50,256 nucleotides of DNA from Streptomyces sp. ISL-96 (GTDB taxonomy: Bacteria; Actinomycetota; Actinomycetes; Streptomycetales; Streptomycetaceae): the NCBI RefSeq assembly GCF_018614035.1, contig NZ_JAGGPA010000014.1, positions 1-50,256 on the forward strand. The letters run 5' to 3'. Within the stretch, counting starts at the first letter, position 1. Each line of letters starts with the position of its first letter. Both the position numbers and the translations under genes were made by a program. The notes under the pieces are model-generated. The model searched no databases, was not told the DNA's origin, and saw nothing but the letters and a program-made list of their open reading frames with translations. Below are positions 32,972 through 40,563 of the stretch, piece after piece.

Positions 32972-34595
32972 ACTCCGCCCGATCGCTTCCTCGTTCGTCG
33001 CGTCCGGCCCATCAGGCGTGGCGGTACGCGATCGTCTCAAGCACCTCACGCCGGCGGATGAGAAGATCCTGCGCCTGGTCGGTGAGCACATGGGTGCGCT
33101 GGCATCCCGTGACCTCAAGGCCCGCTGCGCCGATGGCCTGGAGCATTCAGCGGACGCGTGGGCGGTGCGTAAGCGGGAGCTGACACCGCTGTCGTCGTCG
33201 CGGTGGGCGGGTGCGCTCACCAAGGCCACGCACGATCAGTGGGCGCTCGCCAGGCGTGGCCAGGCGGCGCACATCCAGAACCTGGAAGCCGGGGTCAAGA
33301 CGGTCGCGCACCGCTTGTCCCTGCCGCTCGCAGCCAAAGCCAGCAGGCACGCCGGTGGTGGATACCGGTCGAAGCGGGAGTGGCATGCGAAGACGCGTCG
33401 TCTGCACCTTCTCGAGGACCGGCTCAACCGTGCGCGAGCCGACCGCGACGCCGGTCGCGTGCGGGTCGTGCGGGGCGGTAAGCGCCTGCTCAACACCCGT
33501 CACCACCTGGCCAAGGCCCAGCTCACCGAGGCACAGTGGCGCAAGCGGTGGGAGGCGGAGCGCTGGTTCCTCGCCGCTGACGGCGAATCCGGCAAACGCT
33601 TCGGGAACGAGACGATCCATGTCACCGGCGACGGCGAGTTGAGCATCAAGCTTCCCGCTCCGCTCGCGCATCTGGCCAACAGCAAGCACGGCCGGTACGT
33701 CGTCACCGGCAAGGTTGCCTTCGCTCACCGGGGTACGCAGTGGGCCGACCGTATCGCCGCGAACCAGGCCGTCGCCTACCGCATCCACTACGACGTGCCC
33801 CGTGGCCGCTGGTACCTCACCGCGTCCTGGCAACGGCCCCTCGTCCAGACCGTTCCACTCAAAGCAGCACTCGCAGGCGGTGTCATCGGCGTTGATACGA
33901 ACGCCGACCACCTCGCCGCCTGGCAGCTCGACACCCACGGCAACCCGATCGGCGAGCCAAGGCGGTTCTCCTACGACCTGTCGGGAGCCGCGACGCATCG
34001 CGACGCCCAGATCCGGCATGCTCTCACCCGCCTGATCACATGGGCACAGCGCGTCGGCGTGAAAGCCATCGCCATTGAAGACCTGGACTTCACGGCGGAC
34101 AAGACCCGCGAGAAGCACGGCCGCAAGCGCCGCTTCCGCCAATTGATCTCCGGGATGCCCACCGGGAAACTCCGCGCCCGCATCGTCTCCATGGCCGCCG
34201 AAGCCGGACTGGCAATCGTCGCGGTCGATCCCGCCTACACCAGCAAGTGGGGCGCACAGCACTGGCAGAAACCCCTCACCAGCACCAACCGCAAGACCAG
34301 CCGCCACGATGCCGCGAGCATCGCGATCGGCAGGCGCGCCCTCGGACACCCGATCCGGCGACGGACAGCACCGCCCCGCGACGACCAGAGAGATCACCGC
34401 GGGCATCGGACCGTCCAGGCCCGACCAGGCAACCGAGGACGCGAGGAAACCCGCCCCCATTATCCCGGACCACGCACCCGATGCGCGCAGCCGGACCATG
34501 GAGCGAAAGCGGGTGACCAGCGTGCCCAACACCGTTCGCGGCACGCGGCTGAGCATGGGCCCTGGCAACAGGACTCACTCCCGCTCAGTCTTTAG
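32964..34595 (+). CDS. tnpB: TnpB-type RNA-guided nuclease, IS607 lineage
   Basis: This 543-residue protein has RuvC-like catalytic residues D311 (GVIGVDTNADHLAAW), E372 (AIEDLDF) and D449 (SRHDAASIAIG). The bridge region is TREKHGRKRRFRQLISGMPT. The N-terminal ~200 residues are basic and probably bind guide RNA and target. The zinc-ribbon cysteines common in TnpB are absent: YTSKWGAQHWQKPL occupies that place. Residues after ~465 (RRRTAPPRDDQRDHRGHRTV onward) are low-complexity and overlap the predicted guide RNA, so they may be a by-product of that RNA. Compared with the partial copy at the left edge, conservation is high up to D449 and falls afterwards at protein level. Confidence 0.88.
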   Translation: MAELRPIASSFVASGPSGVAVRDRLKHLTPADEKILRLVGEHMGALASRDLKARCADGLEHSADAWAVRKRELTPLSSSRWAGALTKATHDQWALARRGQAAHIQNLEAGVKTVAHRLSLPLAAKASRHAGGGYRSKREWHAKTRRLHLLEDRLNRARADRDAGRVRVVRGGKRLLNTRHHLAKAQLTEAQWRKRWEAERWFLAADGESGKRFGNETIHVTGDGELSIKLPAPLAHLANSKHGRYVVTGKVAFAHRGTQWADRIAANQAVAYRIHYDVPRGRWYLTASWQRPLVQTVPLKAALAGGVIGVDTNADHLAAWQLDTHGNPIGEPRRFSYDLSGAATHRDAQIRHALTRLITWAQRVGVKAIAIEDLDFTADKTREKHGRKRRFRQLISGMPTGKLRARIVSMAAEAGLAIVAVDPAYTSKWGAQHWQKPLTSTNRKTSRHDAASIAIGRRALGHPIRRRTAPPRDDQRDHRGHRTVQARPGNRGREETRPHYPGPRTRCAQPDHGAKAGDQRAQHRSRHAAEHGPWQQDSLPLSL

Positions 34596-34602
34596 GAACG
34601 GT
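34370..34602 (+). ncRNA. predicted TnpB omega (guide) RNA region, copy 2
   Basis: Stem 1 is CCCGC 34375-34379 with GCGGG 34399-34403. Stem 2 is GCGTGCC 34520-34526 with GGCACGC 34540-34546. Both occupy the same aligned positions as in copy 1 but use different base pairs (one and three compensatory changes). The scaffold would end at the right element end, so the guide would be read from bases after 34602, at the O-methyltransferase start. Boundaries are inferred from TnpB biology. Confidence 0.6.
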
Positions 34603-34617
34603 CTGACAGGGAGTGCG

Positions 34618-35277
34618 ATGAGCATGGGAAAGAGCACCACGGTCACCGACGAGCTGTACGCGTACATGCTGGCCCACAATCCGCCGCTGGACGCCGTCCA
34701 GCGGGAGCTCGTCGAGACGACCCACCGGCAGCTGCCCGAGCAGGCGCGCATGCAGTCCGCCGCGGAGCAGGGCCCGTTGCTGGCCTTCCTGGTCCGGCTG
34801 ATCGGGGCACGTCACATCGTGGAGATCGGTACGTTCACCGGCTTCTCCGCGCTGTCGATGGCGCAGGCCCTGCCCGCCGACGGCCGGCTGATCACGTGCG
34901 ACGTGTCGCAGGAGTGGACGGCGTACGCACGCGAGGCCTGGGCGAAGGCGGGCGTCGCCGACCGCGTCGAGCTGCGCATCGGGCCCGCCCTGGACACGCT
35001 GCGCGCGATGCCGGCGGAGCCGCACATCGACTTCGCCTACGTGGACGCCGACAAGGAGAACTACGTCCCGTACTGGGAGGAACTGGTGCCCAGGATGCGG
35101 CAGGGCGGAGTGATCGCCGCCGACAACGTCTTCTGGGGCGGCGGAGTCACGGACCAGGACGCGACAGGCGCGGCGGCCGCGATCAAGGAGTTCAACGACC
35201 GGGTGACGGCCGACGCGCGGATGGAGAGCGTCATGATCCCCGTCGCGGACGGCATGACGCTCTCCAGGAAGCGCTGA
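34618..35277 (+). CDS. class I SAM-dependent O-methyltransferase (CCoAOMT-like)
   Basis: This 219-residue protein has SAM motif I HIVEIGTFTGFSALSMAQAL, post-I ITCDVSQEWTAYAREAW, and the metal/catechol motif IDFAYVDADKENYVPYWEEL. ADNVFWGGGVTD and C-terminal MIPVADGMTLSRKR complete the family pattern. These enzymes methylate catechol-like hydroxyls using Mg2+; the substrate is unknown. GGGAG lies 4-8 bases before the ATG. The IS607-type element ends only 15 bp upstream, so the native promoter or an operon link to the HAD gene has been cut and expression now probably depends on the element. Confidence 0.88.
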   Translation: MSMGKSTTVTDELYAYMLAHNPPLDAVQRELVETTHRQLPEQARMQSAAEQGPLLAFLVRLIGARHIVEIGTFTGFSALSMAQALPADGRLITCDVSQEWTAYAREAWAKAGVADRVELRIGPALDTLRAMPAEPHIDFAYVDADKENYVPYWEELVPRMRQGGVIAADNVFWGGGVTDQDATGAAAAIKEFNDRVTADARMESVMIPVADGMTLSRKR

Positions 35278-35280
35278 CCC

Positions 35281-35333
35281 TCAGCCGCAGCACCCTCAGC
35301 CGCAACCCTCAGCCGCAGCACCCGCCGCCGCAG
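35281..35333. repeat. imperfect 13-15-bp tandem repeat at the end of the zinc-ribbon gene
   Basis: On the minus strand the unit GGGTGCTGCGGCTGA recurs after the FmdB-like gene stop, with one unit shortened to GGGTTGCGGCTGA. The first unit still encodes the CCG end of the protein. This looks like slipped-strand expansion of the Gly/Cys codons at the C-terminus. Confidence 0.6.
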
Positions 35334-35530
35334 CACCCGCCTCCGCCCCCACCGGAGGGCGCGGGAGCGGCGGACGACTTGGCCGTCCCGCCCACGGCGA
35401 CGGCGGACAGCAGCTTGACGGTGTCGTCGTGCCCGTCCGGGCAGGTGGCGGGCGCGGAGGACTCGGCCATGGGCCGGTTCAGCTCGAAGCTGGTGCCGCA
35501 GGAGCGGCAGCGGTACTCGTAACGGGGCAT
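35309..35530 (-). CDS. FmdB-type zinc ribbon protein
   Basis: This 73-residue protein has the FmdB signature MPRYEYRCRSCGTSFELNRP with a second Cys later in SAPATCPDGHDDTVKLLSAV, forming a one-domain zinc ribbon. The C-terminus is a Gly/Cys-rich tail (SGGGGGGCCGGGCCG) typical of streptomycete members and encoded by repeated DNA. The family is named from a putative regulatory protein of formamidase loci; its role in actinomycetes is not established. It is convergent with the O-methyltransferase gene, 31 bp apart. Confidence 0.88.
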   Translation of the reverse strand: MPRYEYRCRSCGTSFELNRPMAESSAPATCPDGHDDTVKLLSAVAVGGTAKSSAAPAPSGGGGGGCCGGGCCG

Positions 35531-35569
35531 GCGAACAGGTTACTGACTCTTGCCGAGCCGCCGGCCGGC

Positions 35570-36928
35570 TCAGGAGCCCGCGCCCCGTTCCTCCCGGATG
35601 TCCGAGACGACCCGCGCCACTGTCCGCCGTACCCCCTCCATCTCGGTCAGGAAGTGCCAGTAGTCGGGATGGCGGCCTTCCAGACCGGCGACGGCCCGGT
35701 CAAGCCGGGCCACCGAATCGTCCAGAGGGCGGGCATGCCGCGGATCGGGCGTACTGCGCCCGGCCATGGCCAGCCGCTGGGCGTCCCTGATCGCGAACCG
35801 CGTCCGCTCGATCTCCCGCTGCGGGTCCTTGGACACGGCGTTGAGCCGCTGCAACCGGTCACCGGCGGCCGAAACCGCCTCGTCGGTGGAGTTGAGCAGC
35901 GCCCGGACCGTACTGAGCAGGGAGACGGCGTCCGGCCACCGCTGCTCGTCCCGCGCCTTCGCCGCTTCCCTGATCTTCTCCTCGGCCTGCCGGACCGTGC
36001 TCGCCGTCTGCGCGGGTACGCCCTGAAGGTCCTGCCAGCACGCGGCCGTGAACCGGCGGCGCAGCTCGCTCAGGACCGGCTCGACCTTGTCCGCCCGGGT
36101 CGTCAGCGCCTGGGCCCGGGTCCGCAGGGACACCAGCCGCCGGTCGATCTCCGCCGCGCGCTCCGGCAGCCGCTCGGCCTCGGTCCGTACGGCGTCGGCA
36201 TCGCGCAGCACCTGGTCCGCGCGCTGAAGCGTCTCCGGTACGCCGTGCCGCCCGGCGCCCTGGTTGAGCTTGGTGAGCTCGGGCGCGAGGGCCGCGAGGC
36301 GCGCCGCGAGATCGTCGGCCCTGAGCCCGGAGGCCCGTACCGCATCCAGTGCGTTGCTCGCCGCGAGCAGTGTCTGGCGGGCCCGTTCCACGGCGGGGGC
36401 GAGCCGGGCGAGCTGCGTCTCGGCGGTTTCGAGCAGTGGCCCGAGCCCCGCCGCGTACCGGTCGAGCTCGCCCTTGACCCGTACCAGCTCGTCCTTCGCA
36501 CTGCTCAGCTCCGCGCGCGCCTTGGCGGCCGTGGAGGCCTCCAGGTCGTCGCGGTCGAGGTCGTGGGCGTCGACGGCGGTGATGTACGCATGACTGACCT
36601 CGTCGATACGCCGCCCGAGCGCCGCGAAGTCCTCGACGGCCTTGCGCGCGGCCGGCGTACTGTCCACGGCCGTGATCGTCTCGATCGAGATCCGCAGGTC
36701 GCGCTGGGTGGTGTCCAGCTCGTAGAAAGCCGCGGCGGCCGCGTCCTTGGCGGCCTGCGCGTCGGCGCGCACATTCTCCCCGCGCCCGCCGAACCAGCGC
36801 CTCGTACCGCCGCCCGCGAAGGCGAGGGGAAGCGCGACGAGAAGCGGCACCGGCAGCAGCAGGAGCGCGACGACATCCCTGACGGCACGTACTCGCTGCG
36901 TGTACGGCTGCGCGTGTGTCGCCGTCAC
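35570..36928 (-). CDS. membrane-anchored coiled-coil protein, unknown function
   Basis: This 452-residue protein has an N-terminal region with one strong hydrophobic segment (VVALLLLPVPLLVALPLAFA). Beyond it lies a long alpha-helical, heptad-like region full of Ala/Arg/Glu/Leu (for example AKARAELSSAKDELVRVKGE, LARLAPAVERARQTLLAASN). It resembles cytoskeleton-like or septal coiled-coil proteins of streptomycetes, but I do not recognise a named family. GTG 36928 has GGGAG with 6-base spacing. It lies just downstream of the DUF4097 lipoprotein gene on the same strand (72-bp gap), so both may act in the envelope. Confidence 0.7.
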   Translation of the reverse strand: MTATHAQPYTQRVRAVRDVVALLLLPVPLLVALPLAFAGGGTRRWFGGRGENVRADAQAAKDAAAAAFYELDTTQRDLRISIETITAVDSTPAARKAVEDFAALGRRIDEVSHAYITAVDAHDLDRDDLEASTAAKARAELSSAKDELVRVKGELDRYAAGLGPLLETAETQLARLAPAVERARQTLLAASNALDAVRASGLRADDLAARLAALAPELTKLNQGAGRHGVPETLQRADQVLRDADAVRTEAERLPERAAEIDRRLVSLRTRAQALTTRADKVEPVLSELRRRFTAACWQDLQGVPAQTASTVRQAEEKIREAAKARDEQRWPDAVSLLSTVRALLNSTDEAVSAAGDRLQRLNAVSKDPQREIERTRFAIRDAQRLAMAGRSTPDPRHARPLDDSVARLDRAVAGLEGRHPDYWHFLTEMEGVRRTVARVVSDIREERGAGS

Positions 36929-37000
36929 ATCCCACTCCCGTGCTGTGTCCGCCCTGCCCGGTTCATTCTCCCACCAGGTAATGACGAACACAGGGGCCGG

Positions 37001-37756
37001 TTAGTTCGCGCTTCGCACGGTAACTTCCCCGTTGTCGCTGCGAGCCCGTACGACATGCGGACTGCTCGGATCGCGCGGCACGTCGATCCGGACGTCCCCG
37101 TTGTCGCTCTTCGCCGTAACGCTGTACGTGGCGCGGGGCAGTTCGATGCCGATCTCGCCGTTGTCGCTGGTGGTCTCCACCAGGTCCGGGACGACCGTGA
37201 ACGCCATCCGCACGCTTCCGGAGTCGGAGGTCGCGTTCACCCGCTCGGACGAGATTCCCTCCCCGACGATTTCCCCGTTGTCGCTGGTCAGCTCCAGCGG
37301 CCCGCTGGAGTCCTTGACGGTGACCTCGCCGTTGTCGGACCGAAGCGTCAGAGCGGTGTCGAACCCGGCGGCCGTCACGCTCCCGTTGTCGTCCTTCACC
37401 GTGACGGCGACCCCGCGCGGCACCTTCACCCGGTGCCACGACTCGCAGTCGCTGACCATCGCCGTGCAGTGCTGCCGCAGGACGAGCTTCGCGCCCTTCA
37501 TCTCCCAAGTGGACTCGGGCCCCTCCCCGAGAAACACCCACCCGTCGGCCCGCCGCGTGACCTCCACGTCCTTGACGTCGGCCGGAACGAGCTCGAGGGC
37601 GGAGTTGTCTGCGTCAATGGTCAGCGTGTCCCCACTGAACCCAAACGACCGCTGCTCGGCGGGAGCGTCCTTGGCCTCGGCGCCACAGCCACTCAGAGCC
37701 ACCACGCCGACGAGGGCCCCGCCGACGGCCAGAAAGGTGCGGGTACGAAGTGCCAC
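37001..37756 (-). CDS. DUF4097-family beta-repeat lipoprotein
   Basis: This 251-residue protein has a lipoprotein signal peptide ending in the lipobox LSGCG (VGGALVGVVALSGCGAEAKD). The mature part is a right-handed beta solenoid made of ~20-residue repeats marked by DNG or SDNGEV/DV (about eight copies, e.g. LRSDNGEVTVKDSSGP, AKSDNGDVRIDVPRD). DUF4097 domains are often sensor or adhesin-like and occur with anti-sigma systems. The GTG at 37756 is preceded by GGGGGAT. The DNA repeat TCGCTGTTGTCGG-like units create direct repeats within the gene. Confidence 0.85.
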   Translation of the reverse strand: MALRTRTFLAVGGALVGVVALSGCGAEAKDAPAEQRSFGFSGDTLTIDADNSALELVPADVKDVEVTRRADGWVFLGEGPESTWEMKGAKLVLRQHCTAMVSDCESWHRVKVPRGVAVTVKDDNGSVTAAGFDTALTLRSDNGEVTVKDSSGPLELTSDNGEIVGEGISSERVNATSDSGSVRMAFTVVPDLVETTSDNGEIGIELPRATYSVTAKSDNGDVRIDVPRDPSSPHVVRARSDNGEVTVRSAN

Positions 37757-37952
37757 GGTGATCGATCCCCCAGGTAGTCCCACGTGCGAACCTTCACCGT
37801 ACGAACGGCCCCCGCCCCAGCACGATGCGGACCACCACCGAACCGGGGTGGGGTTATCCCCACCAGCCCCGCCCCCGGCACACCACAGCGCCCCACCAGG
37901 CAACCGATTGCAATCCCACCGCCCACTCGATGTACGCTGTTGCCTCATCCAC

Positions 37953-38027
37953 GGGTGCGTAGCTCAGGGGTAGAGCGCTGCTCTTACAAAGCAGATGTCG
38001 GCGGTTCGAAACCGTCCGCGCCCACCA
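37953..38027 (+). tRNA. tRNA-Val (anticodon TAC)
   Basis: Cloverleaf read by eye: acceptor GGGTGCG pairs with CGCGCCC. D arm is GCTC..GAGC. Anticodon arm is CTGCT-CTTACAA-AGCAG with anticodon TAC. T arm is GGCGG-TTCGAAA-CCGTC. A is the discriminator and CCA is encoded. An integrase remnant runs up to it from the other strand, so this 3' end was probably an attachment site. Confidence 0.93.
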
Positions 38028-38039
38028 GCAGGAAGCACG

Positions 38040-38507
38040 ACAAAGGCCCAGGTCACCGGTAGTAATCCGGCAGCCTGGGCCTTGATCGTTCTTCGGTCGT
38101 ACGGCCGAGAGAGGGGCGTCGTGCCAGCTACGTGCCAGATACGTCTTCTGACTCTGCCGGCCGGACCTTCCTGACCCTTCCTGATCTGCTCGTCGACGTG
38201 AGCGGCGATCGCGTGATCCCGACCGTTGACCAGGTGCTGATAGATCAGCGCCGCCCGCACCGACGAGTGCCCCATGCGCTGCATCAGCTCACGCGTGGTT
38301 GCACCGCCGGTCGCAGCGAGCGTGTTCCCCGTGTGGCGGAGGTCGCGAAAATGCACGTCCCCCAGCCTGGCCTTTTCGACAGCCCGGAGCCAGATGCGGC
38401 GGAAGTTGTTCCGGCGCGCAGCTGGCCACCCCGTGCCCCGGTGAAGACCTGCCCGTACGACTTGGCTCGGCGTACAGGTCGAGATGCACAGCCAGCTCAG
38501 CCGTCAA
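38040..38507 (-). pseudogene. tyrosine recombinase (phage-type integrase), C-terminal remnant with frameshifts
   Basis: The minus strand encodes integrase pieces in three successive frames. LAVHLDLYAEPSRTG (near 38460-38500) comes first, then VFTGARGGQLR (about 38415-38450), then NNFRRIWLRAVEKARLGDVH. That last piece runs into HFRDLRHTGNTLAATGGATT and GHSSVRAALIYQHL. The catalytic R-H-x-x-G, the H/G of MGHSS and the Tyr of IYQHL are present, but two frame changes and loss of the N-terminal half make it inactive. The last frame has no stop until inside the tRNA at 37964. It is the likely enzyme that once integrated the island. Confidence 0.8.
38043..38083 (+). terminator. hairpin after tRNA-Val
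   Basis: Perfect arms AAGGCCCAGG (38043-38052) and CCTGGGCCTT (38074-38083), 15 bp beyond the tRNA CCA. The second arm ends in TT. It probably terminates the tRNA transcript and also lies within the integrase remnant. Confidence 0.7.
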
Positions 38508-38569
38508 AGATCCTGCAGCTCAAGCCCAAAGCCGCTCCACCGACCTCGCGCGTCTGTGGAGGTTTCGAC

Positions 38570-39172
38570 CTAACCCGCTGACCATGCAGGTTCACCGATG
38601 GGATCCAAGCCCATCTCGCCAAGTCGGCGCCGAACCTTCCTGATGTCGGCATTGGTCAAGACCGCATCCCCCAGAGCAGCAAATGCCCGTGCAGAGTCGC
38701 CGTCGTGGATCTCCCCCAGCTGGGTTTCCAGAGCCATCTTGATCGCGGGCAGGTCCTGTGACCAGTTACGAACGTGCCATCCCAGCATGTCCGCGAACTC
38801 CCGGCTTGGCCGTACGCCGACCACGCGGCGGTCGGCCCAGATCACCTTGTAACCATTCCAAACCCTCTCAAAACACCACAGCAGGATGAAGTAGTGGTGA
38901 CGCAAGTCCGCAGCCTCAGCGCTGCTCTCTCTCAGCGCCTTCTCCAGGTCGGGACTGACTCTGTCGGCTTCCCACTCGCTTCTGACTGCGAACGCCAACT
39001 CTCCGAGTGGTTTCCGCGCGTCTGCCACGACGCCCGAGGTTAAATCGATGTGGAGGGCACGGGCGATCTCCATATTGGCCCTCCGCCTCTGGGCCACTGT
39101 GGCCACGAGCGAGAGCGCGAGTGCCACGATCGACACGGCCAACGCTACGAGGGGCATTACCTGGTTGGACAC
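38570..39172 (-). CDS. hypothetical protein with one N-terminal membrane helix
   Basis: This 200-residue protein has an N-terminal transmembrane helix (MPLVALAVSIVALALSLVAT) followed by a positively charged stop (VAQRRRAN). The remainder is a soluble alpha-helical region, including a conserved-looking RHHYFILLWCFERVWNGYKV and AALGDAVLTNADIRKVRRRL. I do not recognise a family. The GTG at 39172 is preceded by GGAGG with 5-base spacing, better than the TTG at 39184. Base composition is less biased than the core genes nearby, in keeping with an island location. Confidence 0.65.
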   Translation of the reverse strand: MSNQVMPLVALAVSIVALALSLVATVAQRRRANMEIARALHIDLTSGVVADARKPLGELAFAVRSEWEADRVSPDLEKALRESSAEAADLRHHYFILLWCFERVWNGYKVIWADRRVVGVRPSREFADMLGWHVRNWSQDLPAIKMALETQLGEIHDGDSARAFAALGDAVLTNADIRKVRRRLGEMGLDPIGEPAWSAG

Positions 39173-39458
39173 GCGTGCCTCCAAAACGGTGTGGCGATCT
39201 GCTCCGTACAGGGTTGCGGATCAAGCCGTGAGGCGAACGACGGTTTCCAAGTTTGCGCTCTTCCACCGTCACCTCCGCGAGGGCCTGAGGTGCAGCAGCG
39301 GAGTACAGCAACCGCACTGACCGCAGTCGGCCTCCACCGGCCCCAGGAAGGCGGCTGGCGGGCCCAGCAGGCCTCAGCGACCGCCCCGCCGGTAGCCGTG
39401 CAGGGCAAGCATCCGGAGCCAGCGTTCCGGCGGGCGGCCCCAGCGAGGCATAGTCACC
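39173..39458. other. noncoding or unassigned stretch in the island
   Basis: No convincing gene is seen here. On the minus strand a 25-codon frame (MPRWGRPPERWLRMLALHGY start, about 39374-39451) has a fair ribosome site AAGGTG just upstream and could encode a micro-protein, but there is no comparative support. The promoter of the hypothetical membrane protein gene should lie near 39200-39260. Confidence 0.35.
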
Positions 39459-39682
39459 TTGCCCGCGCGCGCCGCGTCGACACTGAACCGACCGCCGGGC
39501 GGGAACTGGTCGGACCAGGCCGTAGAGATCGCGCGGCAGGTGGCACAGATTGCCGTCGAGACCCGGTCAGCCAGGATGCGCCGGGAGTTGAAGGCCGTGG
39601 AGCGGGCGGATGCGGCCGTGACAGTATGCCCCGATCGGCCAAGAGCTCGACGAGCTGCTGGCCTCAGTGACCGAAAGGGGAT
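39459..39682 (+). pseudogene. C-terminal remnant of an XRE/TPR-type regulator
   Basis: One frame reads SDQAVEIARQVAQIAVETRSARMRRELKAVERADAAV, resembling the helical C-terminus of actinomycete XRE regulators. A different frame then gives PIGQELDELLASVTERG up to a stop at 39682 that overlaps the next gene's upstream region. This suggests a frameshift near 39630 and loss of the N-terminal part. Identification is tentative. Confidence 0.35.
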
Positions 39683-39685
39683 GAC

Positions 39686-40003
39686 GTGGCGCAGGGACTG
39701 GTACCGCTGACGGACCAGGAGATAGCGGAGCGCCTGGAGCACCTGCCCGGCTGGGAGCAGGTCGGGAACGAGATCACCCGCAGGTACGACGTTCGGTATC
39801 ACGCGGGTGTCGCCGTGATCGTGCACGTGGCGGACCGGGAACGCCGGATCCAGCACCACGCAGACATCGACCTCCGGATCGACCATCTTCGCTTCGGCAT
39901 CACGACCCACGACGCGGGCCACGTGCTGACCGCGGCAGACTTCGACCTGGCCGCCCGCATCGACGCGATCGTGGAGGCGCACCAGGCGATCCCACTCGAC
40001 TGA
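39686..40003 (+). CDS. pterin-4a-carbinolamine dehydratase (PCD/DCoH family)
   Basis: This 105-residue protein has the PCD pattern LTDQEIAERLEHLPGWEQVG, then AVIVHVADRERRIQHHADID with the catalytic His pair. LRIDHLRFGITTHDAGHVLT and AADFDLAARIDAIVEAHQ follow. PCD dehydrates 4a-hydroxy-tetrahydrobiopterin during cofactor recycling for aromatic amino acid hydroxylases. No such hydroxylase is in the window, so in this context it may serve a pterin-linked or structural role. The GTG at 39686 is preceded by AAGGGGA. It lies directly after a broken regulator fragment, which might be its former operon partner. Confidence 0.85.
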   Translation: MAQGLVPLTDQEIAERLEHLPGWEQVGNEITRRYDVRYHAGVAVIVHVADRERRIQHHADIDLRIDHLRFGITTHDAGHVLTAADFDLAARIDAIVEAHQAIPLD

Positions 40004-40263
40004 CCCCGGACGCACACGACAACGCTCCCTGCCCTGGCCGAAGCCGGAACAGGGGGCGGCTCCAGGTTACTTCCCTGATCACGGACCGCGTGCTCACTGC
40101 TTGTCACCCGCACGGCGGGGCCAGGAGGCACCCGAGTATTCGTGGTAGTGATCGCTGTTGTGGTTCGGGTCCTTGAGGGTGCAGCACCGAGCCGGGGTGT
40201 CAGGCTTCGGCGACCAGCAAATCGTGAGCCCGGCCGGCCGTACAGTCTCCGCCGTCGTGCCCC

Positions 40264-40476
40264 TCACGACGCCGGCCGTTCCGGAGCGCCGGCGGCGGGG
40301 ACGAGGCCGCGCTGCTCACGGCACGGAGCGCAGGCGTACTTGGCATAGCCCGGTCCGGACGTCTGCTCGACGGCGTCGATGAGGGCGGCGGTCAGCGATG
40401 GGCCCTTGTGCCAGTGGCACCAGGTGCCGGGCAGTCCCGCTCCGGTGGCCCCCGAGGGGCGGGTTCCTGTCGTCAT
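40264..40476 (-). CDS. small conserved protein with WCHWHKGP motif
   Basis: This 70-residue protein has TWCHWHKGPSLTAALIDAVE and SGPGYAKYACAPCREQRGL, with paired Cys/His residues that could bind zinc. I recall similar small proteins beside XRE-type regulators in Streptomyces; function is unknown. TACCGT on the minus strand (40489-40484) lies 7 bases before the ATG, consistent with a leaderless transcript. A direct-repeat element sits about 30 bp further upstream (40517-40533), shared with the DUF6879 gene promoter. Confidence 0.75.
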   Translation of the reverse strand: MTTGTRPSGATGAGLPGTWCHWHKGPSLTAALIDAVEQTSGPGYAKYACAPCREQRGLVPAAGAPERPAS

Positions 40477-40516
40477 GAGGACGACGGTAGGGACGGCGGT
40501 TGCGCCGTCGCGCGCC

Positions 40517-40533
40517 GATTGCGCCGGATTGCG
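40517..40533 (-). promoter_or_regulatory. GATTGCG direct repeat, copy A (candidate XRE operator)
   Basis: GATTGCG at 40517-40523 and 40527-40533, 10 bp apart, upstream of the small WCHWHKGP gene. The same arrangement occurs at 42207-42223 upstream of the DUF6879 gene. A half-match GATTGC occurs at 40558. Confidence 0.5.
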
Positions 40534-40563
40534 CGAGTCGGTCTGCGAGTTGTTGGTGATTGC

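Larger units (their letters stand above)
32321..34602 (+). mobile_element. IS607-type element, copy 2 (complete, tnpA + tnpB)
   Basis: It contains a serine recombinase gene and a full tnpB overlapping by 8 bp. The right end is placed at 34602, where similarity to copy 1 ends after GGAACGGT. The left end lies somewhere between 32260 and 32395; 32321 is a guess based on the G-run and the change to a less GC-rich sequence. No target duplication is expected for this family. The element sits between the HAD phosphatase and O-methyltransferase genes. Confidence 0.75.

Noticed and set aside
35429..37777. 782-codon plus-strand frame over three minus-strand genes
   Set aside because: It crosses several real genes antisense, has no recognisable motif and an improbable Arg/Gly/Pro composition.
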